From JAQVCM01 sp040403095 (GTDB lineage Bacteria; Bacteroidota; Bacteroidia; Flavobacteriales_D; Crocinitomicaceae): a stretch of 64,000 nucleotides of DNA. Below, in pieces: positions 34,470 to 43,216 of this stretch. Within the stretch, counting starts at the first letter, position 1. Every line of letters begins with the position of its first letter. The stretch covers positions 1-64,000 of the forward strand of contig JBBALI010000019.1 in assembly GCA_040403095.1 (NCBI GenBank), in the 5' to 3' direction. Position numbers and translations under genes: made by a program. The notes beneath the pieces were generated by a model that was given only the letters and a program-made list of their open reading frames with translations, had not been told where the DNA came from and searched no databases.

Positions 34470-34489
34470 ACTCAAATGTACGATTTTCA
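34459..34489 (-). repeat. 31-bp direct repeat containing promoter and start codon, copy 2
   Basis: Identical to 33845-33875, 614 bases away, same orientation. Contains TACATTTG (34473-34480) and the start of the 34119-34469 gene. Confidence 0.85.
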
Positions 34490-34586
34490 CCTTAATTTCA
34501 GAAATTGAAAATAATTTTTTTTTTTTCGAAAAACACTTTTCAATCTATACTTTTTTCGTATCTTCATTATCAAATTAACAAAAAGA

Positions 34587-36881
34587 ATGTCACAAACATC
34601 AGATCCTGCGGAATTTACAACTCGTTTCATCAACCAAACACAACGTTCCGTTTTTCTTACCGGTAAAGCCGGAACGGGAAAAACAACTTTATTGCACAAA
34701 ATCATTGCTTCGACACACAAGCAAGCCGTCATCGTTGCGCCTACTGGAATCGCTGCTTTGAATGCGGGTGGTGTGACCATACATTCCATGTTTCAATTGC
34801 CATTCGCAGGATTTATTCCAGAATTTGGAACAGCACCTAGTTTCTCAGATCGAGCAAAATTGGAAACGAAAGATACCTTGATGCGCCATTTCAACATGAA
34901 TAAACAACGCAAGAATGTGTTGCTCGGCATGGAACTTTTGATCATCGATGAAGTCAGCATGTTGCGTGCAGATTTGTTAGATGCAATTGATTGGACGTTG
35001 AGAAATGTAAGAAAAAACAATACGCCTTTTGGTGGCGTACAAGTGTTGTATATTGGAGATTTATTGCAATTACCACCTGTTGTAAAAAACGAAGAATGGG
35101 CAGAATTGCGTATATATTACCCTGGAATTTTCTTTTTTCATGCCCGCGTGATTCAAGAAAATCCGCCTTTGTATATTGAATTGACGAAAATCTACAGGCA
35201 ATCGGACGAAAAATTCATTCACATTTTGAATAATCTGAGAAACAACTCGATTACGGCGCAAGACGTCGAAAATTTGAATGAGTTTGTGCATCCTGATTTT
35301 GATTTGAAAAACAATGAAGGTTATATCACTTTAACCACCCACAATTCCAAGGCAGATGAAATGAACGCCAAATCTTTGGCAGAATTGAAAGGCAAAAGTT
35401 TCAAGTACGACGCCACAATCACTGGCGATTTTCCGCCACACATGTTTCCCCTAGAAGAAACCTTGGAATTGAAAAAAGGCGCTCAAGTGATGTTTATCAA
35501 AAATGATCCTTCGTCCGAAAAAAATTATTTCAATGGAAAAATGGGCGTTATAAAATCTCTTTCCGAGGGAGAAATTTTGGTTTATTTTCCTGGAGAGAAA
35601 AAAACAATCGAAGTAGAAACGCACGAATGGCAAAACATTCGCTATTCTTTGAATGAAAACACCAAAGAAATCAATGAAGAAGTTTTAGGTTCTTTTGTTC
35701 ATTTTCCATTAAAATTGGCTTGGGCAATTACGGTACACAAAAGCCAAGGTTTGACATTCGACAAAGCAGTGTTGGATGTTTCCCAAGTTTTCGCACCAGG
35801 ACAAGCGTATGTTGCACTTTCTCGTTTGCGTTCTTTGGATGGATTGGTTTTACTTTCGCCGATGCGCATGAATGGATTGAGCAATGATCAACATGTGATG
35901 CAATTTGCCAACAACAAAGCAGATGAAAAACAGCTAGAGAACAGCCTAGAAATCGAAACGAAAAACTTCTTGCTAACTACCTTGAAAACCGCTTTTGAAT
36001 GGCGCGATTTGAACGATGCTTGGCGCATCCATGAAGCTTCTTATATCGGCTCAGGTTCGAAAACCGAAAAATACAAACACAAAGTTTGGGCGCACCGACA
36101 AGCATCCAGCATGAATGATTTGATTGATTCTTCTCAAAAATTCATGAATCAATTAGATAATCTATTCAGAAAAGAACCTTTTGATATTGAATTTATTGCA
36201 GAAAGATTCCAGGCGGCTTTTGATTATTTTTACAAAACTCTAGACGGTTTGGTTTACAGCACTTTGAAGAAAATCGAAGAAGTCAAAAAGTTGAAACAAA
36301 TCAAAGCGTATGTAGAAGAATTGGAAGAAATTGACGAAAAACAAATTACCGTCGTGCTCAATTTGAAACGCGCTAAAATTCTATTGGAAAATGTTTTAAA
36401 TGGGAAAGAAATCACGAAAGAGACTGTTTTCAATACTGAAATTCAAAACTATAAAATCACTAAAATCGCTTTAATCAAGCAAGAATCTCGGCAAAATCCT
36501 TCACTGATGGACATAGACCACAGTTTTGAAGAAACAGAAATAATCGAAGTGAAGGTTGCAAACAAAACGAAAACCAAGGAAAAGAAAGAGAAAAAATCGA
36601 GCATTGATTTGACGTATGAAATGATTCTAGAAAACAAAACAGTCGCGCAAATTGCAACACTCAGAATGCTTTCCGAATCAACGATTTTGGGTCATTTAGC
36701 AAACCTCATCAAACAGGAAGTAATCGAAATTGAACAAGTGCTTTCACCAGAAAGATTGGCTGCTTTGCAAACTGCTTTTGAAGGTTATTCAGAAGAATCA
36801 CTTACGCCGTTAAAAGAAAAATATGGCGACGAATTTTCTTGGGACGAATTGAAGTTGTACCGCGCCAGTTTGCTGAAGTGA
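34587..36881 (+). CDS. Pif1/RecD-like superfamily 1 helicase with C-terminal HTH domain
   Basis: 764 residues. Walker A GKAGTGKTT at 26-34, IVAPTGIAALNAGG (motif Ia), LLIIDEVSMLRADLLDAIDW (Walker B), GDLLQLPPV (motif III), and HKSQGLTFDKAVLDVS plus YVALSRLRSLDGLVLLSP (motifs V/VI) define a Pif1-like 5'-3' DNA helicase (about 10-430). The last 100 residues (TVAQIATLRMLSESTILGHL) are a helix-turn-helix-like domain often found at the end of Bacteroidota Pif1/RecQ-type helicases. A lysine-rich stretch (about 660-680) precedes it. Probably acts in recombination or replication restart. Gene stands alone, divergent from 34119-34469. Confidence 0.85.
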   Translation: MSQTSDPAEFTTRFINQTQRSVFLTGKAGTGKTTLLHKIIASTHKQAVIVAPTGIAALNAGGVTIHSMFQLPFAGFIPEFGTAPSFSDRAKLETKDTLMRHFNMNKQRKNVLLGMELLIIDEVSMLRADLLDAIDWTLRNVRKNNTPFGGVQVLYIGDLLQLPPVVKNEEWAELRIYYPGIFFFHARVIQENPPLYIELTKIYRQSDEKFIHILNNLRNNSITAQDVENLNEFVHPDFDLKNNEGYITLTTHNSKADEMNAKSLAELKGKSFKYDATITGDFPPHMFPLEETLELKKGAQVMFIKNDPSSEKNYFNGKMGVIKSLSEGEILVYFPGEKKTIEVETHEWQNIRYSLNENTKEINEEVLGSFVHFPLKLAWAITVHKSQGLTFDKAVLDVSQVFAPGQAYVALSRLRSLDGLVLLSPMRMNGLSNDQHVMQFANNKADEKQLENSLEIETKNFLLTTLKTAFEWRDLNDAWRIHEASYIGSGSKTEKYKHKVWAHRQASSMNDLIDSSQKFMNQLDNLFRKEPFDIEFIAERFQAAFDYFYKTLDGLVYSTLKKIEEVKKLKQIKAYVEELEEIDEKQITVVLNLKRAKILLENVLNGKEITKETVFNTEIQNYKITKIALIKQESRQNPSLMDIDHSFEETEIIEVKVANKTKTKEKKEKKSSIDLTYEMILENKTVAQIATLRMLSESTILGHLANLIKQEVIEIEQVLSPERLAALQTAFEGYSEESLTPLKEKYGDEFSWDELKLYRASLLK

Positions 36882-36925
36882 AATTTTCTGTCTAGGCTAA
36901 AAATAGGATAACAAACAGATTATTC

Positions 36926-36936
36926 GTTACTTTGCA
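36926..36936 (+). promoter_or_regulatory. -7 element of era
   Basis: GTTACTTTGCA, the same 11-mer as before the TonB-dependent receptor gene (9532-9539 region). Leader of about 15 nt. Confidence 0.4.
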
Positions 36937-36956
36937 GTTCAATTTAGAATACAAGA

Positions 36957-37835
36957 ATGTCACATAAAGCAGGATTTGTCAATATCGTTGGCAGCCCAAA
37001 CGTCGGTAAGTCCACGTTAATGAACCAATTGGTAGGAGAAAAACTATCGATTGTAACATCCAAAGCACAGACTACCAGACACAGAATTCACGGAATCGTT
37101 AACGAAGAAGATTATCAGATTGTTTTTTCTGATACGCCTGGCGTGGTGAATGCTGCATACAAATTGCACGAAGCGATGATGAGCTATGTGGAAAGCTCTT
37201 TCAAAGATGCCGATATTTTACTTTTCATCACAGATATTTACGAAAGTGAAATGAATCACGTGGCTACGTTGGAGCGCATTCAAAAATTGAATATTCCCGT
37301 ATTGGTGATTATCAATAAAGTGGATTTGGTTGCAGATCAAGCACAAGTGACTGCTAGAATGAATTTTTGGCAAGAAAAACTTCCTAAAGCGGAAATCATT
37401 CCAGTTTCAGCTTTGCACGGATTCAATAAAGAATGGGTTTGGGACAGATTATTGGAATTGCTTCCTGAATCGCCTCCCTACTTTGACAAAGAAGAATTAT
37501 CAGATAGACCAGTTCGTTTTTTCGTTTCAGAAATGGTTCGCGAGAAAATTTTCTTGTTTTGCGACAAAGAAGTTCCATATTCTTGTCAAGTTGAAGTGGA
37601 CACCTATTTGGACGAAGAAAAAATCATCAAAATTCGCGCAGTAATTGTCGTTGAACGAGATTCCCAAAAAGGAATTATCATCGGAAAAGGCGGCGCAATG
37701 TTGAAGAAAATCGGTCGCGAAGCACGCAAAGACATCGAAAACTTTGTTGGCAAACAAGTGTTCCTAGAAACTTTCGTCAAAGTGGACAAAGACTGGAGAG
37801 CATCTGAAGTGAAATTGAAGAAATATGGTTATTAG
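36957..37835 (+). CDS. era: GTPase Era
   Basis: 292 residues. GTPase domain: GSPNVGKSTLMNQLVGEKLS (G1, residues 12-), TTRHRIHGI (G2), DTPGVV (G3), NKVD (G4) and SALHG (G5). The KH domain follows (about 200-285) with IIIGKGGAMLKKIG. Era binds the 3' end of 16S rRNA and is needed for small-subunit assembly. Complete. Der, another ribosome GTPase, follows after a repeat-filled spacer. Confidence 0.97.
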   Translation: MSHKAGFVNIVGSPNVGKSTLMNQLVGEKLSIVTSKAQTTRHRIHGIVNEEDYQIVFSDTPGVVNAAYKLHEAMMSYVESSFKDADILLFITDIYESEMNHVATLERIQKLNIPVLVIINKVDLVADQAQVTARMNFWQEKLPKAEIIPVSALHGFNKEWVWDRLLELLPESPPYFDKEELSDRPVRFFVSEMVREKIFLFCDKEVPYSCQVEVDTYLDEEKIIKIRAVIVVERDSQKGIIIGKGGAMLKKIGREARKDIENFVGKQVFLETFVKVDKDWRASEVKLKKYGY

Positions 37836-37837
37836 AG

Positions 37838-37875
37838 GAGATATTAAGATTTTAAGACGTTAGGATTTTAAGACG
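37838..37875 (+). repeat. AT-rich dispersed repeat in the era-der spacer
   Basis: The words GATATTAAGAT and TTTTAAGACG occur twice in a row; the inverse of this element is at 651-689. Confidence 0.5.
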
Positions 37876-37902
37876 ATGATACTTCAGGACATAAAACAAA
37901 CA

Positions 37903-37950
37903 TATCCTAATATCCTAATATCCTAATATCCTAATATCCTAATATCCTAA
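37903..37950. repeat. Tandem 8-bp repeat, six perfect copies
   Basis: ATATCCTA repeated six times, then a degenerate seventh (ATATCT). It lies 18 bases before the der start, in the leader. Copy number could vary by slippage. Confidence 0.9.
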
Positions 37951-37968
37951 TATCTAAATAAAGAAATT

Positions 37969-39276
37969 ATGAGCAATATTATAGCCATTGTAGGGCGGCC
38001 AAATGTGGGGAAATCGACCTTGTTTAATCGATTGACAGAATCGTCGAATGCGATTGTGAAAGAAATTAGCGGTGTGACGCGTGACCGAATTTATGGTCGT
38101 GGGGAATGGAACGGAATGCCTTTTTCAGTGATCGACACTGGAGGATATGTGCACGGTTCGGAAGATATTTTTGAAGGAGAAATCCGCAAACAAGTGAAAT
38201 TGGCGATTGAAGAAGCAAGTGTCATTGTTTTTATGGTAGATGTAACCACTGGAATCGTTGATTTAGACGAAACGGTGGCTGCGATGTTGAGAAAATCTAA
38301 AAAGAAAGTTTTCATCGTTGCCAACAAAGTGGACAATACACAACGTTACGGTTTGTCGTCTGAATTTTACCAATTTGGTTTGGGAGATGTTTACGACATG
38401 TCAGCTACAAATGGTTCAGGTACAGGAGAATTGTTAGATGATATCATCAATGCTTTTGATCCAAACGCGCAATTCGAAGAAGTTTCTGATTTACCGAGAA
38501 TTGCGGTTGTTGGAAAACCAAACGTTGGAAAATCGTCGTTGATCAACGCTTTCACAGGTCAAGAAAGAAACATTGTTACTGATATTTCTGGAACAACGAG
38601 AGACGCAATTAATACTCGTTTCAAAGCCTTTGGTTTTGACTTCATGTTGATTGACACTGCTGGAATTCGCAAGAAAGCGAAAGTTACGGAAGACATCGAG
38701 TATTACTCAACCTTGCGTTCAGTGCGCACGATTGAAAATGCAGACGTTTGTATCTTCATGATTGATGCCACTGAAGGCATTCAAAAGCAAGATTTGCACA
38801 TTTATTACATGATTGAGAAAAACCACAAAGGTGTGGTTGTTTTGGTCAATAAATGGGATTTGGTGGAGAAAGACCACACGACGATGTTGCAATACGAAGA
38901 AAAATTGAGAGAAGAATTGGCGCCGTTTAACGATGTTCCGATTATTTTTACTTCCACTTTAACAAAACAACGTATTCACAAAGCGCTTGAAACAGCGATG
39001 GAAGTGTATGAAAATCGAATCAAAAAAGTACCAACTTCAGAATTAAATGATTTGTTGTTGCCGATTATCGATGCTACTCCTCCTCCATCGTTGAAAGGAA
39101 AATACATCAAGATTAAATACATCACGCAATTGCCAACACACGCACCGGCATTTGCATTTTTCTGTAATTTACCGCAATATATTCCAGACAGTTACAAACG
39201 TTTCTTGGAAAACAAATTGCGTGCGAATTTCAATTTTACAGGAATTCCGATTCGTATTTTCTTTAGAAAGAAATAA
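37969..39276 (+). CDS. der: GTPase Der (EngA)
   Basis: 435 residues with two GTPase domains: GRPNVGKSTL at 8-17 and GKPNVGKSSL near 183-192, each with its DTxG and NKxD motifs (NKVD, NKWD). A KH-like C-terminal domain follows (about 350-435) with FCNLPQYIPDSYKRFLENKL. Required for large ribosomal subunit assembly. The ATG at 37969 follows the tandem repeat. Complete and normal length. A strong terminator follows. Confidence 0.97.
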   Translation: MSNIIAIVGRPNVGKSTLFNRLTESSNAIVKEISGVTRDRIYGRGEWNGMPFSVIDTGGYVHGSEDIFEGEIRKQVKLAIEEASVIVFMVDVTTGIVDLDETVAAMLRKSKKKVFIVANKVDNTQRYGLSSEFYQFGLGDVYDMSATNGSGTGELLDDIINAFDPNAQFEEVSDLPRIAVVGKPNVGKSSLINAFTGQERNIVTDISGTTRDAINTRFKAFGFDFMLIDTAGIRKKAKVTEDIEYYSTLRSVRTIENADVCIFMIDATEGIQKQDLHIYYMIEKNHKGVVVLVNKWDLVEKDHTTMLQYEEKLREELAPFNDVPIIFTSTLTKQRIHKALETAMEVYENRIKKVPTSELNDLLLPIIDATPPPSLKGKYIKIKYITQLPTHAPAFAFFCNLPQYIPDSYKRFLENKLRANFNFTGIPIRIFFRKK

Positions 39277-39292
39277 CAAAAATCAATATTTT

Positions 39293-39340
39293 AAAATCCT
39301 AAACAGTGTTTGAATTCAAGCAAAGTTTAGGATTTTTTTT
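39293..39340 (+). terminator. Terminator after der
   Basis: AAAATCCTAAAC and GTTTAGGATTTT form a 12-bp stem around a 20-nt loop that itself contains the palindrome TTGAATTCAA; followed by T-run. Confidence 0.8.
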
Positions 39341-39350
39341 GTACCATAAA

Positions 39351-39869
39351 TCAATGAGTTGCTCTCTCTAAATTCCAAGTTTCTTTGGAACTCAAATATC
39401 CATTTGGGTGACGTTGAAAACCTATCAGAACCATTTTTTTGTTGGTTAATTTTTCAATTGTAGCTGAATATAAATAAGTTACAAAAAGTGTTTCAGGATC
39501 AAAAGAAGCAAGATTAAAAGCTTTGGCATTTGTACTTACACTCCAGGTATTGCATCCATAACCTCCTCCAATAAGATAAAGCATGTAACTATCAACACTT
39601 GTAAAACCAATTTCTCCTTGGTTGAAGTCATAAGAAAAAGTACCTTCAAACAAAAAATCATCGTTGTGCTCCAACATTAAAAACCCATAATTTTCAGTTT
39701 TTTTGCTTGAAATCTGATTGCCCAAGGTATCATAGGTGATTGATTCAATACTTTCAACTTTCCATGAACCAGCTGCTTTAAACATGTCATTTTTAGGTGT
39801 GTCCTTGAAACAAGAATTCAAACCTAGTGCAAAAATGAAAATCGAGATGATGTAACTTATCTTTTTCAT
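39351..39869 (-). CDS. Predicted lipoprotein
   Basis: 172 residues from ATG 39869, four bases after the stop of the upstream barrel gene (the earlier frame start at 39884 overlaps it). Leader MKKISYIISIFIFALGLNSC with lipobox L-N-S-C. Mature part resembles lipocalin-like Bacteroidota lipoproteins: AAGSWKVESIESITYD near the start and several strands, ending SSKETWNLERATH. Probably third gene of a unit with two barrel genes. Confidence 0.75.
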   Translation of the reverse strand: MKKISYIISIFIFALGLNSCFKDTPKNDMFKAAGSWKVESIESITYDTLGNQISSKKTENYGFLMLEHNDDFLFEGTFSYDFNQGEIGFTSVDSYMLYLIGGGYGCNTWSVSTNAKAFNLASFDPETLFVTYLYSATIEKLTNKKMVLIGFQRHPNGYLSSKETWNLERATH

Positions 39870-39873
39870 AGTC

Positions 39874-40632
39874 TTAAAATGCATTTAATTGAAAAATCAA
39901 TCCGATGGAAAATCTCATATTCCTGTAATTTTGTGGCAATGCTAAATCCGTCTCATAGACACCAGGACCTGCAACCAATGGAAAGAAATATTCGCCCGAA
40001 GTAGTATTGTCTGAATGAGTAAAAGTACTCCCTTTGGCGCCTGTTTTTAAATTGATTGGAAAATTAAAATCTGCATACATCCCAACAAAATCAGAGAAAT
40101 TATATTGAAATTTCAAACCGCCAGCTCCCATTAATCGCCAGCTTGTCCAAACGCCATTGTATCTTCCTTCGCTTCCGTAACTTTTCACCCCATCGTATTC
40201 CAACCATGAATGAATTTGAAGGGCTTGCGTACCGAAATCCAAATATGGAATCAACTGAAATTTATCTTCGCCTATTCTGAATCCAACAATCATATCGAAA
40301 GTGTAGGACTTAAATTGAAATCCACGTGTGTCGCCAATTTTAAAAGTTGCTTTGCTTGCCATTGTTTTTGTTTGACTTCCACCAAAACCAAAAACGAAAT
40401 TTGAAACAGAACCTTGAATTCCAAACTCACCACCATAGCCGATTTGGTTAAATTCTAAATCTTGGGAAAGACCATCATACAATGCTTGTTCTTGGTTGTA
40501 AGATTCAACAAATTTCTGAAATAAAGGAAATTGCAAATAATTAGCAGAAAATCCCCCATAAATATTGGCATCGATTTGTCCTATTACTAGATTTGAAAAA
40601 GTTAACAGACCAATTAATATTTTTATTTTCAT
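39874..40632 (-). CDS. Outer-membrane barrel protein
   Basis: 252 residues. Signal peptide about 1-18 (ending VIGQ). Strand-rich protein with IYGGFSANYLQFP, GFGGSQTKTMASKATFKIGD and a C-terminal strand MRFSIGLIFQLNAF ending in Phe, the standard signal for outer-membrane insertion by BAM. Second gene of a three-gene run (10 bases after the upstream barrel gene). Function unknown. Confidence 0.75.
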   Translation of the reverse strand: MKIKILIGLLTFSNLVIGQIDANIYGGFSANYLQFPLFQKFVESYNQEQALYDGLSQDLEFNQIGYGGEFGIQGSVSNFVFGFGGSQTKTMASKATFKIGDTRGFQFKSYTFDMIVGFRIGEDKFQLIPYLDFGTQALQIHSWLEYDGVKSYGSEGRYNGVWTSWRLMGAGGLKFQYNFSDFVGMYADFNFPINLKTGAKGSTFTHSDNTTSGEYFFPLVAGPGVYETDLALPQNYRNMRFSIGLIFQLNAF

Positions 40633-40642
40633 CTTACTAAGA

Positions 40643-41413
40643 TTAGAATTTATAAGATAGTATGAAACCCAAGTTTAAATGATTCACATTGAATATCAAC
40701 TCCGAAAAGTAAACCGTTCGATCAATCTTTGACATTAGATTATTCATGAAAAAAATATGTTCTGGTCTAATGCTAAAATCAAACTTTTCCGATTGAATCA
40801 CTTTTACTTTTAATCCAACAGGAACGCCTAAGACAAAAAATCTTCCTCCCGGCTTAATCTGCGTTAATTCTGAACCTTTGAATCCAATTCTTTGGTTTTT
40901 AACGGTGTTTTCAGGCGCTCCATCCCAAGAATATAGAAAAGCATACCGATTGACCGAAACACCAGTGTAAAGCGCGACTCGATCCAAAGCTTTAAACCCA
41001 AAAGTCCAAGAAACACCGCCATTTTTTGACTTCATAGTGAATTTTTCATTTTGGTTGTTAGAAAGATTGATTCTTTCACCAGATTTGCTGTGCCGAATAC
41101 CATTAAAATTAACTTCTGTAAACATTTTGTCTCCTTCTTGGTCGAACAAAATTCCCAAACTAACACCTTGAGTAATGCTTGACCATTCCATGTTTTTGAC
41201 AATTTCATAGCTGTTGACAGGTGTATTGAAATCAATCAAAGATTTAGATGCATTGTCAAATTCCCAACCCAAATTAAATTGTGTCGCATAATTTTGTTGT
41301 GGAACTTCCATAAAGTCATATCTGCCAACATTGTAGCCAAAATTGATGGCATTTTGAGCAAAAAATGAAAGAGATCCGAAAATAGAAAGGGTGAAAACAA
41401 GTAGTAATTTCAT
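40643..41413 (-). CDS. Outer-membrane barrel protein
   Basis: 256 residues. Signal peptide about 1-19 (ending FFAQ). Begins NAINFGYNVGRYDF, has a run of amphipathic strands and ends LNLGFILSYKF with terminal Phe. First gene of the run; the other two follow closely. Similarity to the second barrel is not evident by eye. Role unknown. Confidence 0.72.
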   Translation of the reverse strand: MKLLLVFTLSIFGSLSFFAQNAINFGYNVGRYDFMEVPQQNYATQFNLGWEFDNASKSLIDFNTPVNSYEIVKNMEWSSITQGVSLGILFDQEGDKMFTEVNFNGIRHSKSGERINLSNNQNEKFTMKSKNGGVSWTFGFKALDRVALYTGVSVNRYAFLYSWDGAPENTVKNQRIGFKGSELTQIKPGGRFFVLGVPVGLKVKVIQSEKFDFSIRPEHIFFMNNLMSKIDRTVYFSELIFNVNHLNLGFILSYKF

Positions 41414-41615
41414 GCTTACTTTTTGTGGGTTTTTACAAATTTAAACCATTGTAAAACACAAAACTAAACACGATTCATAATTGATGGAAAAATAGCGCAA
41501 ATGCGTTATCCGCCTACATTGGTCGCAAATTTCAAAAATAGAATACAGCCAAAAAGCGAAATATTGAAAAAATAGACTGTTAAACGAATTTATCCGAAAT
41601 AAATCAATTTATTCA

Positions 41616-42140
41616 CTAAACAAATTTAGGATCCACTTCCATCACATCTCCACAACTTTTGCAAGTACGCATTTCTTCAGATCCATAAAATTCTCTGAAT
41701 CTAGGTAAGAAATCATTCTCGATATTTGAAAGTGGAAATCTGTATGTTTGCAACGGATGATTGCATTTTTCACAAAACCACATCAAACCGTCCACTAAAT
41801 CTGTTCCTTTGCGGACTTTTTCGATTACCAAACCAACAGTATTTGGTCCGCGCATAGGATTGTGAGGAATATTTCCAGGCAATAAAAACATTTCTCCTTC
41901 TTTGATTTGGATTTCTTGCGCTTTGCCGTCTAATTGAACTTTAACATTGATATCGCCCTCAATTTGGTAGAAAAGTTCCTCACTTTCGTTGTAATGATAA
42001 TCTTTGCGCGCATTTGGTCCACCAACAATCATCACAATAAAATCCCCTGCTTCTTTGTACAAGTTTTTATTTCCAACAGGTGGTTTCAACAAATCTCTGT
42101 TTTCTTCAATCCATTGGTGCAAATTAAACGGCATCATCAT
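41616..42140 (-). CDS. nbaC: 3-hydroxyanthranilate 3,4-dioxygenase
   Basis: 174 residues; any of three consecutive ATG codons could start it. Cupin-fold enzyme that opens the ring of 3-hydroxyanthranilate, leading to quinolinate and NAD. Catalytic Fe ligands His49, Glu55 and His93 and substrate Arg45/Arg97 are all present at the spacing of the Cupriavidus enzyme. A second, rubredoxin-like site is made by Cys123/Cys126 and Cys160/Cys163. Complete. Tryptophan dioxygenase at 26737 is in the same pathway, but no other pathway gene adjoins it. Confidence 0.95.
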   Translation of the reverse strand: MMMPFNLHQWIEENRDLLKPPVGNKNLYKEAGDFIVMIVGGPNARKDYHYNESEELFYQIEGDINVKVQLDGKAQEIQIKEGEMFLLPGNIPHNPMRGPNTVGLVIEKVRKGTDLVDGLMWFCEKCNHPLQTYRFPLSNIENDFLPRFREFYGSEEMRTCKSCGDVMEVDPKFV

Positions 42141-42229
42141 AACTCAACAATTTTGAAACGAAATTACAAAAAGAATTGATGCAAGATGAACGACAAAATA
42201 TGAAATTCGTCAGTTATGATTCAAAGACT

Positions 42230-43216
42230 TTAACGCATCAACAAAAACCACCAGTAAAATGGAATTAAAATGCCACTTAACATGGCTATTTTGATGAAAA
42301 AATCTGCTTTTTTTAACGTTTTCTTATCAATCTGTTTTTTCAATAAATAAGCAATGCTCATCAAATTCAAAATACTTGAAATCCCTAAAGGAAGCAACGC
42401 TAAAATGTGAAAAGTGAAATCTTTTTGAACCTGAAGAAAAAACAATATTGAGAAACAAATTGGTGCAGATAGTAGAATAATTATCGCAATCCACAATGAT
42501 TTTTTAATACCTAAAATCAAAGGTAATGTTTTAGCGAAAATCAATTTGTCACCTTCCATGTCTTCTACGTCTTTGATGATTTCTCGACTCAAATTCAAAG
42601 TAAATGCAAAATAGGCCAACACGTAAATGAATCTTCCTTTGGTCAACAAAAAATTCTTCCAAACTGCGATGCTGTCATGCAGAGATTCTACGGCTGGAAA
42701 AACACTGATGTTTTCTTTCGGAAAATCGATCTGAAAATAAAAATGAATACCACACAAAATCGGAACTAACGCCGTCATTCCAGCTATTAATACGTTGCCA
42801 ATGAATGGTTTTCTTTTAAAATACATCGAATAAAACCACAAACTATTGATCGTCACTAAATGAACAAAAACATACCACAAAGTATGGTAACGCGCACTCA
42901 AATAAATCGCAATGGAAAATGCAACCAAATTGAGAACCCAATGACTTATAATTGCCCAACGTCGTTTGATATACTTGGTAATTATTAATCTTTCAGGTCG
43001 ATTGATTCTGTCTGCGCGAACATCAAAATAATCGTTGATAATGTTTCCGCCAGCCGCGATTAAAACCGTTGAAAAAACCAATAAAAAGAAATCAAAACCT
43101 TCCGCCGAATTGCTTGAATACGCACCTCCCAATACGAAATAAAAAAATCGTACGGAATACATGGTCAGCGCAATGATGACCAAATTTATCGGGCGAATAA
43201 GTTTTAAAAAATGCAT
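42230..43216 (-). CDS. UbiA-family prenyltransferase
   Basis: 328 residues, about nine membrane helices. The first Asp-rich motif NIINDYFDVRADRINRPER (about 60-78) and the second DVEDMEGDKLIFAKTLPLILG are both intact; they bind Mg and the prenyl diphosphate. The sequence resembles the geranylgeranylglycerol-phosphate or tocopherol-like group found in Flavobacteriales rather than MenA/UbiA proper. Its ATG overlaps the stop of the PorE-like gene by one base (TAATG), so both are on one message. Confidence 0.85.
   Translation of the reverse strand: MHFLKLIRPINLVIIALTMYSVRFFYFVLGGAYSSNSAEGFDFFLLVFSTVLIAAGGNIINDYFDVRADRINRPERLIITKYIKRRWAIISHWVLNLVAFSIAIYLSARYHTLWYVFVHLVTINSLWFYSMYFKRKPFIGNVLIAGMTALVPILCGIHFYFQIDFPKENISVFPAVESLHDSIAVWKNFLLTKGRFIYVLAYFAFTLNLSREIIKDVEDMEGDKLIFAKTLPLILGIKKSLWIAIIILLSAPICFSILFFLQVQKDFTFHILALLPLGISSILNLMSIAYLLKKQIDKKTLKKADFFIKIAMLSGILIPFYWWFLLMR

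Noticed and set aside
37903..37950. Origin iterons or CRISPR repeats
   Set aside because: The 8-bp unit has no DnaA-box resemblance and no dnaA or parB lies near; a simple slippage repeat is more likely.
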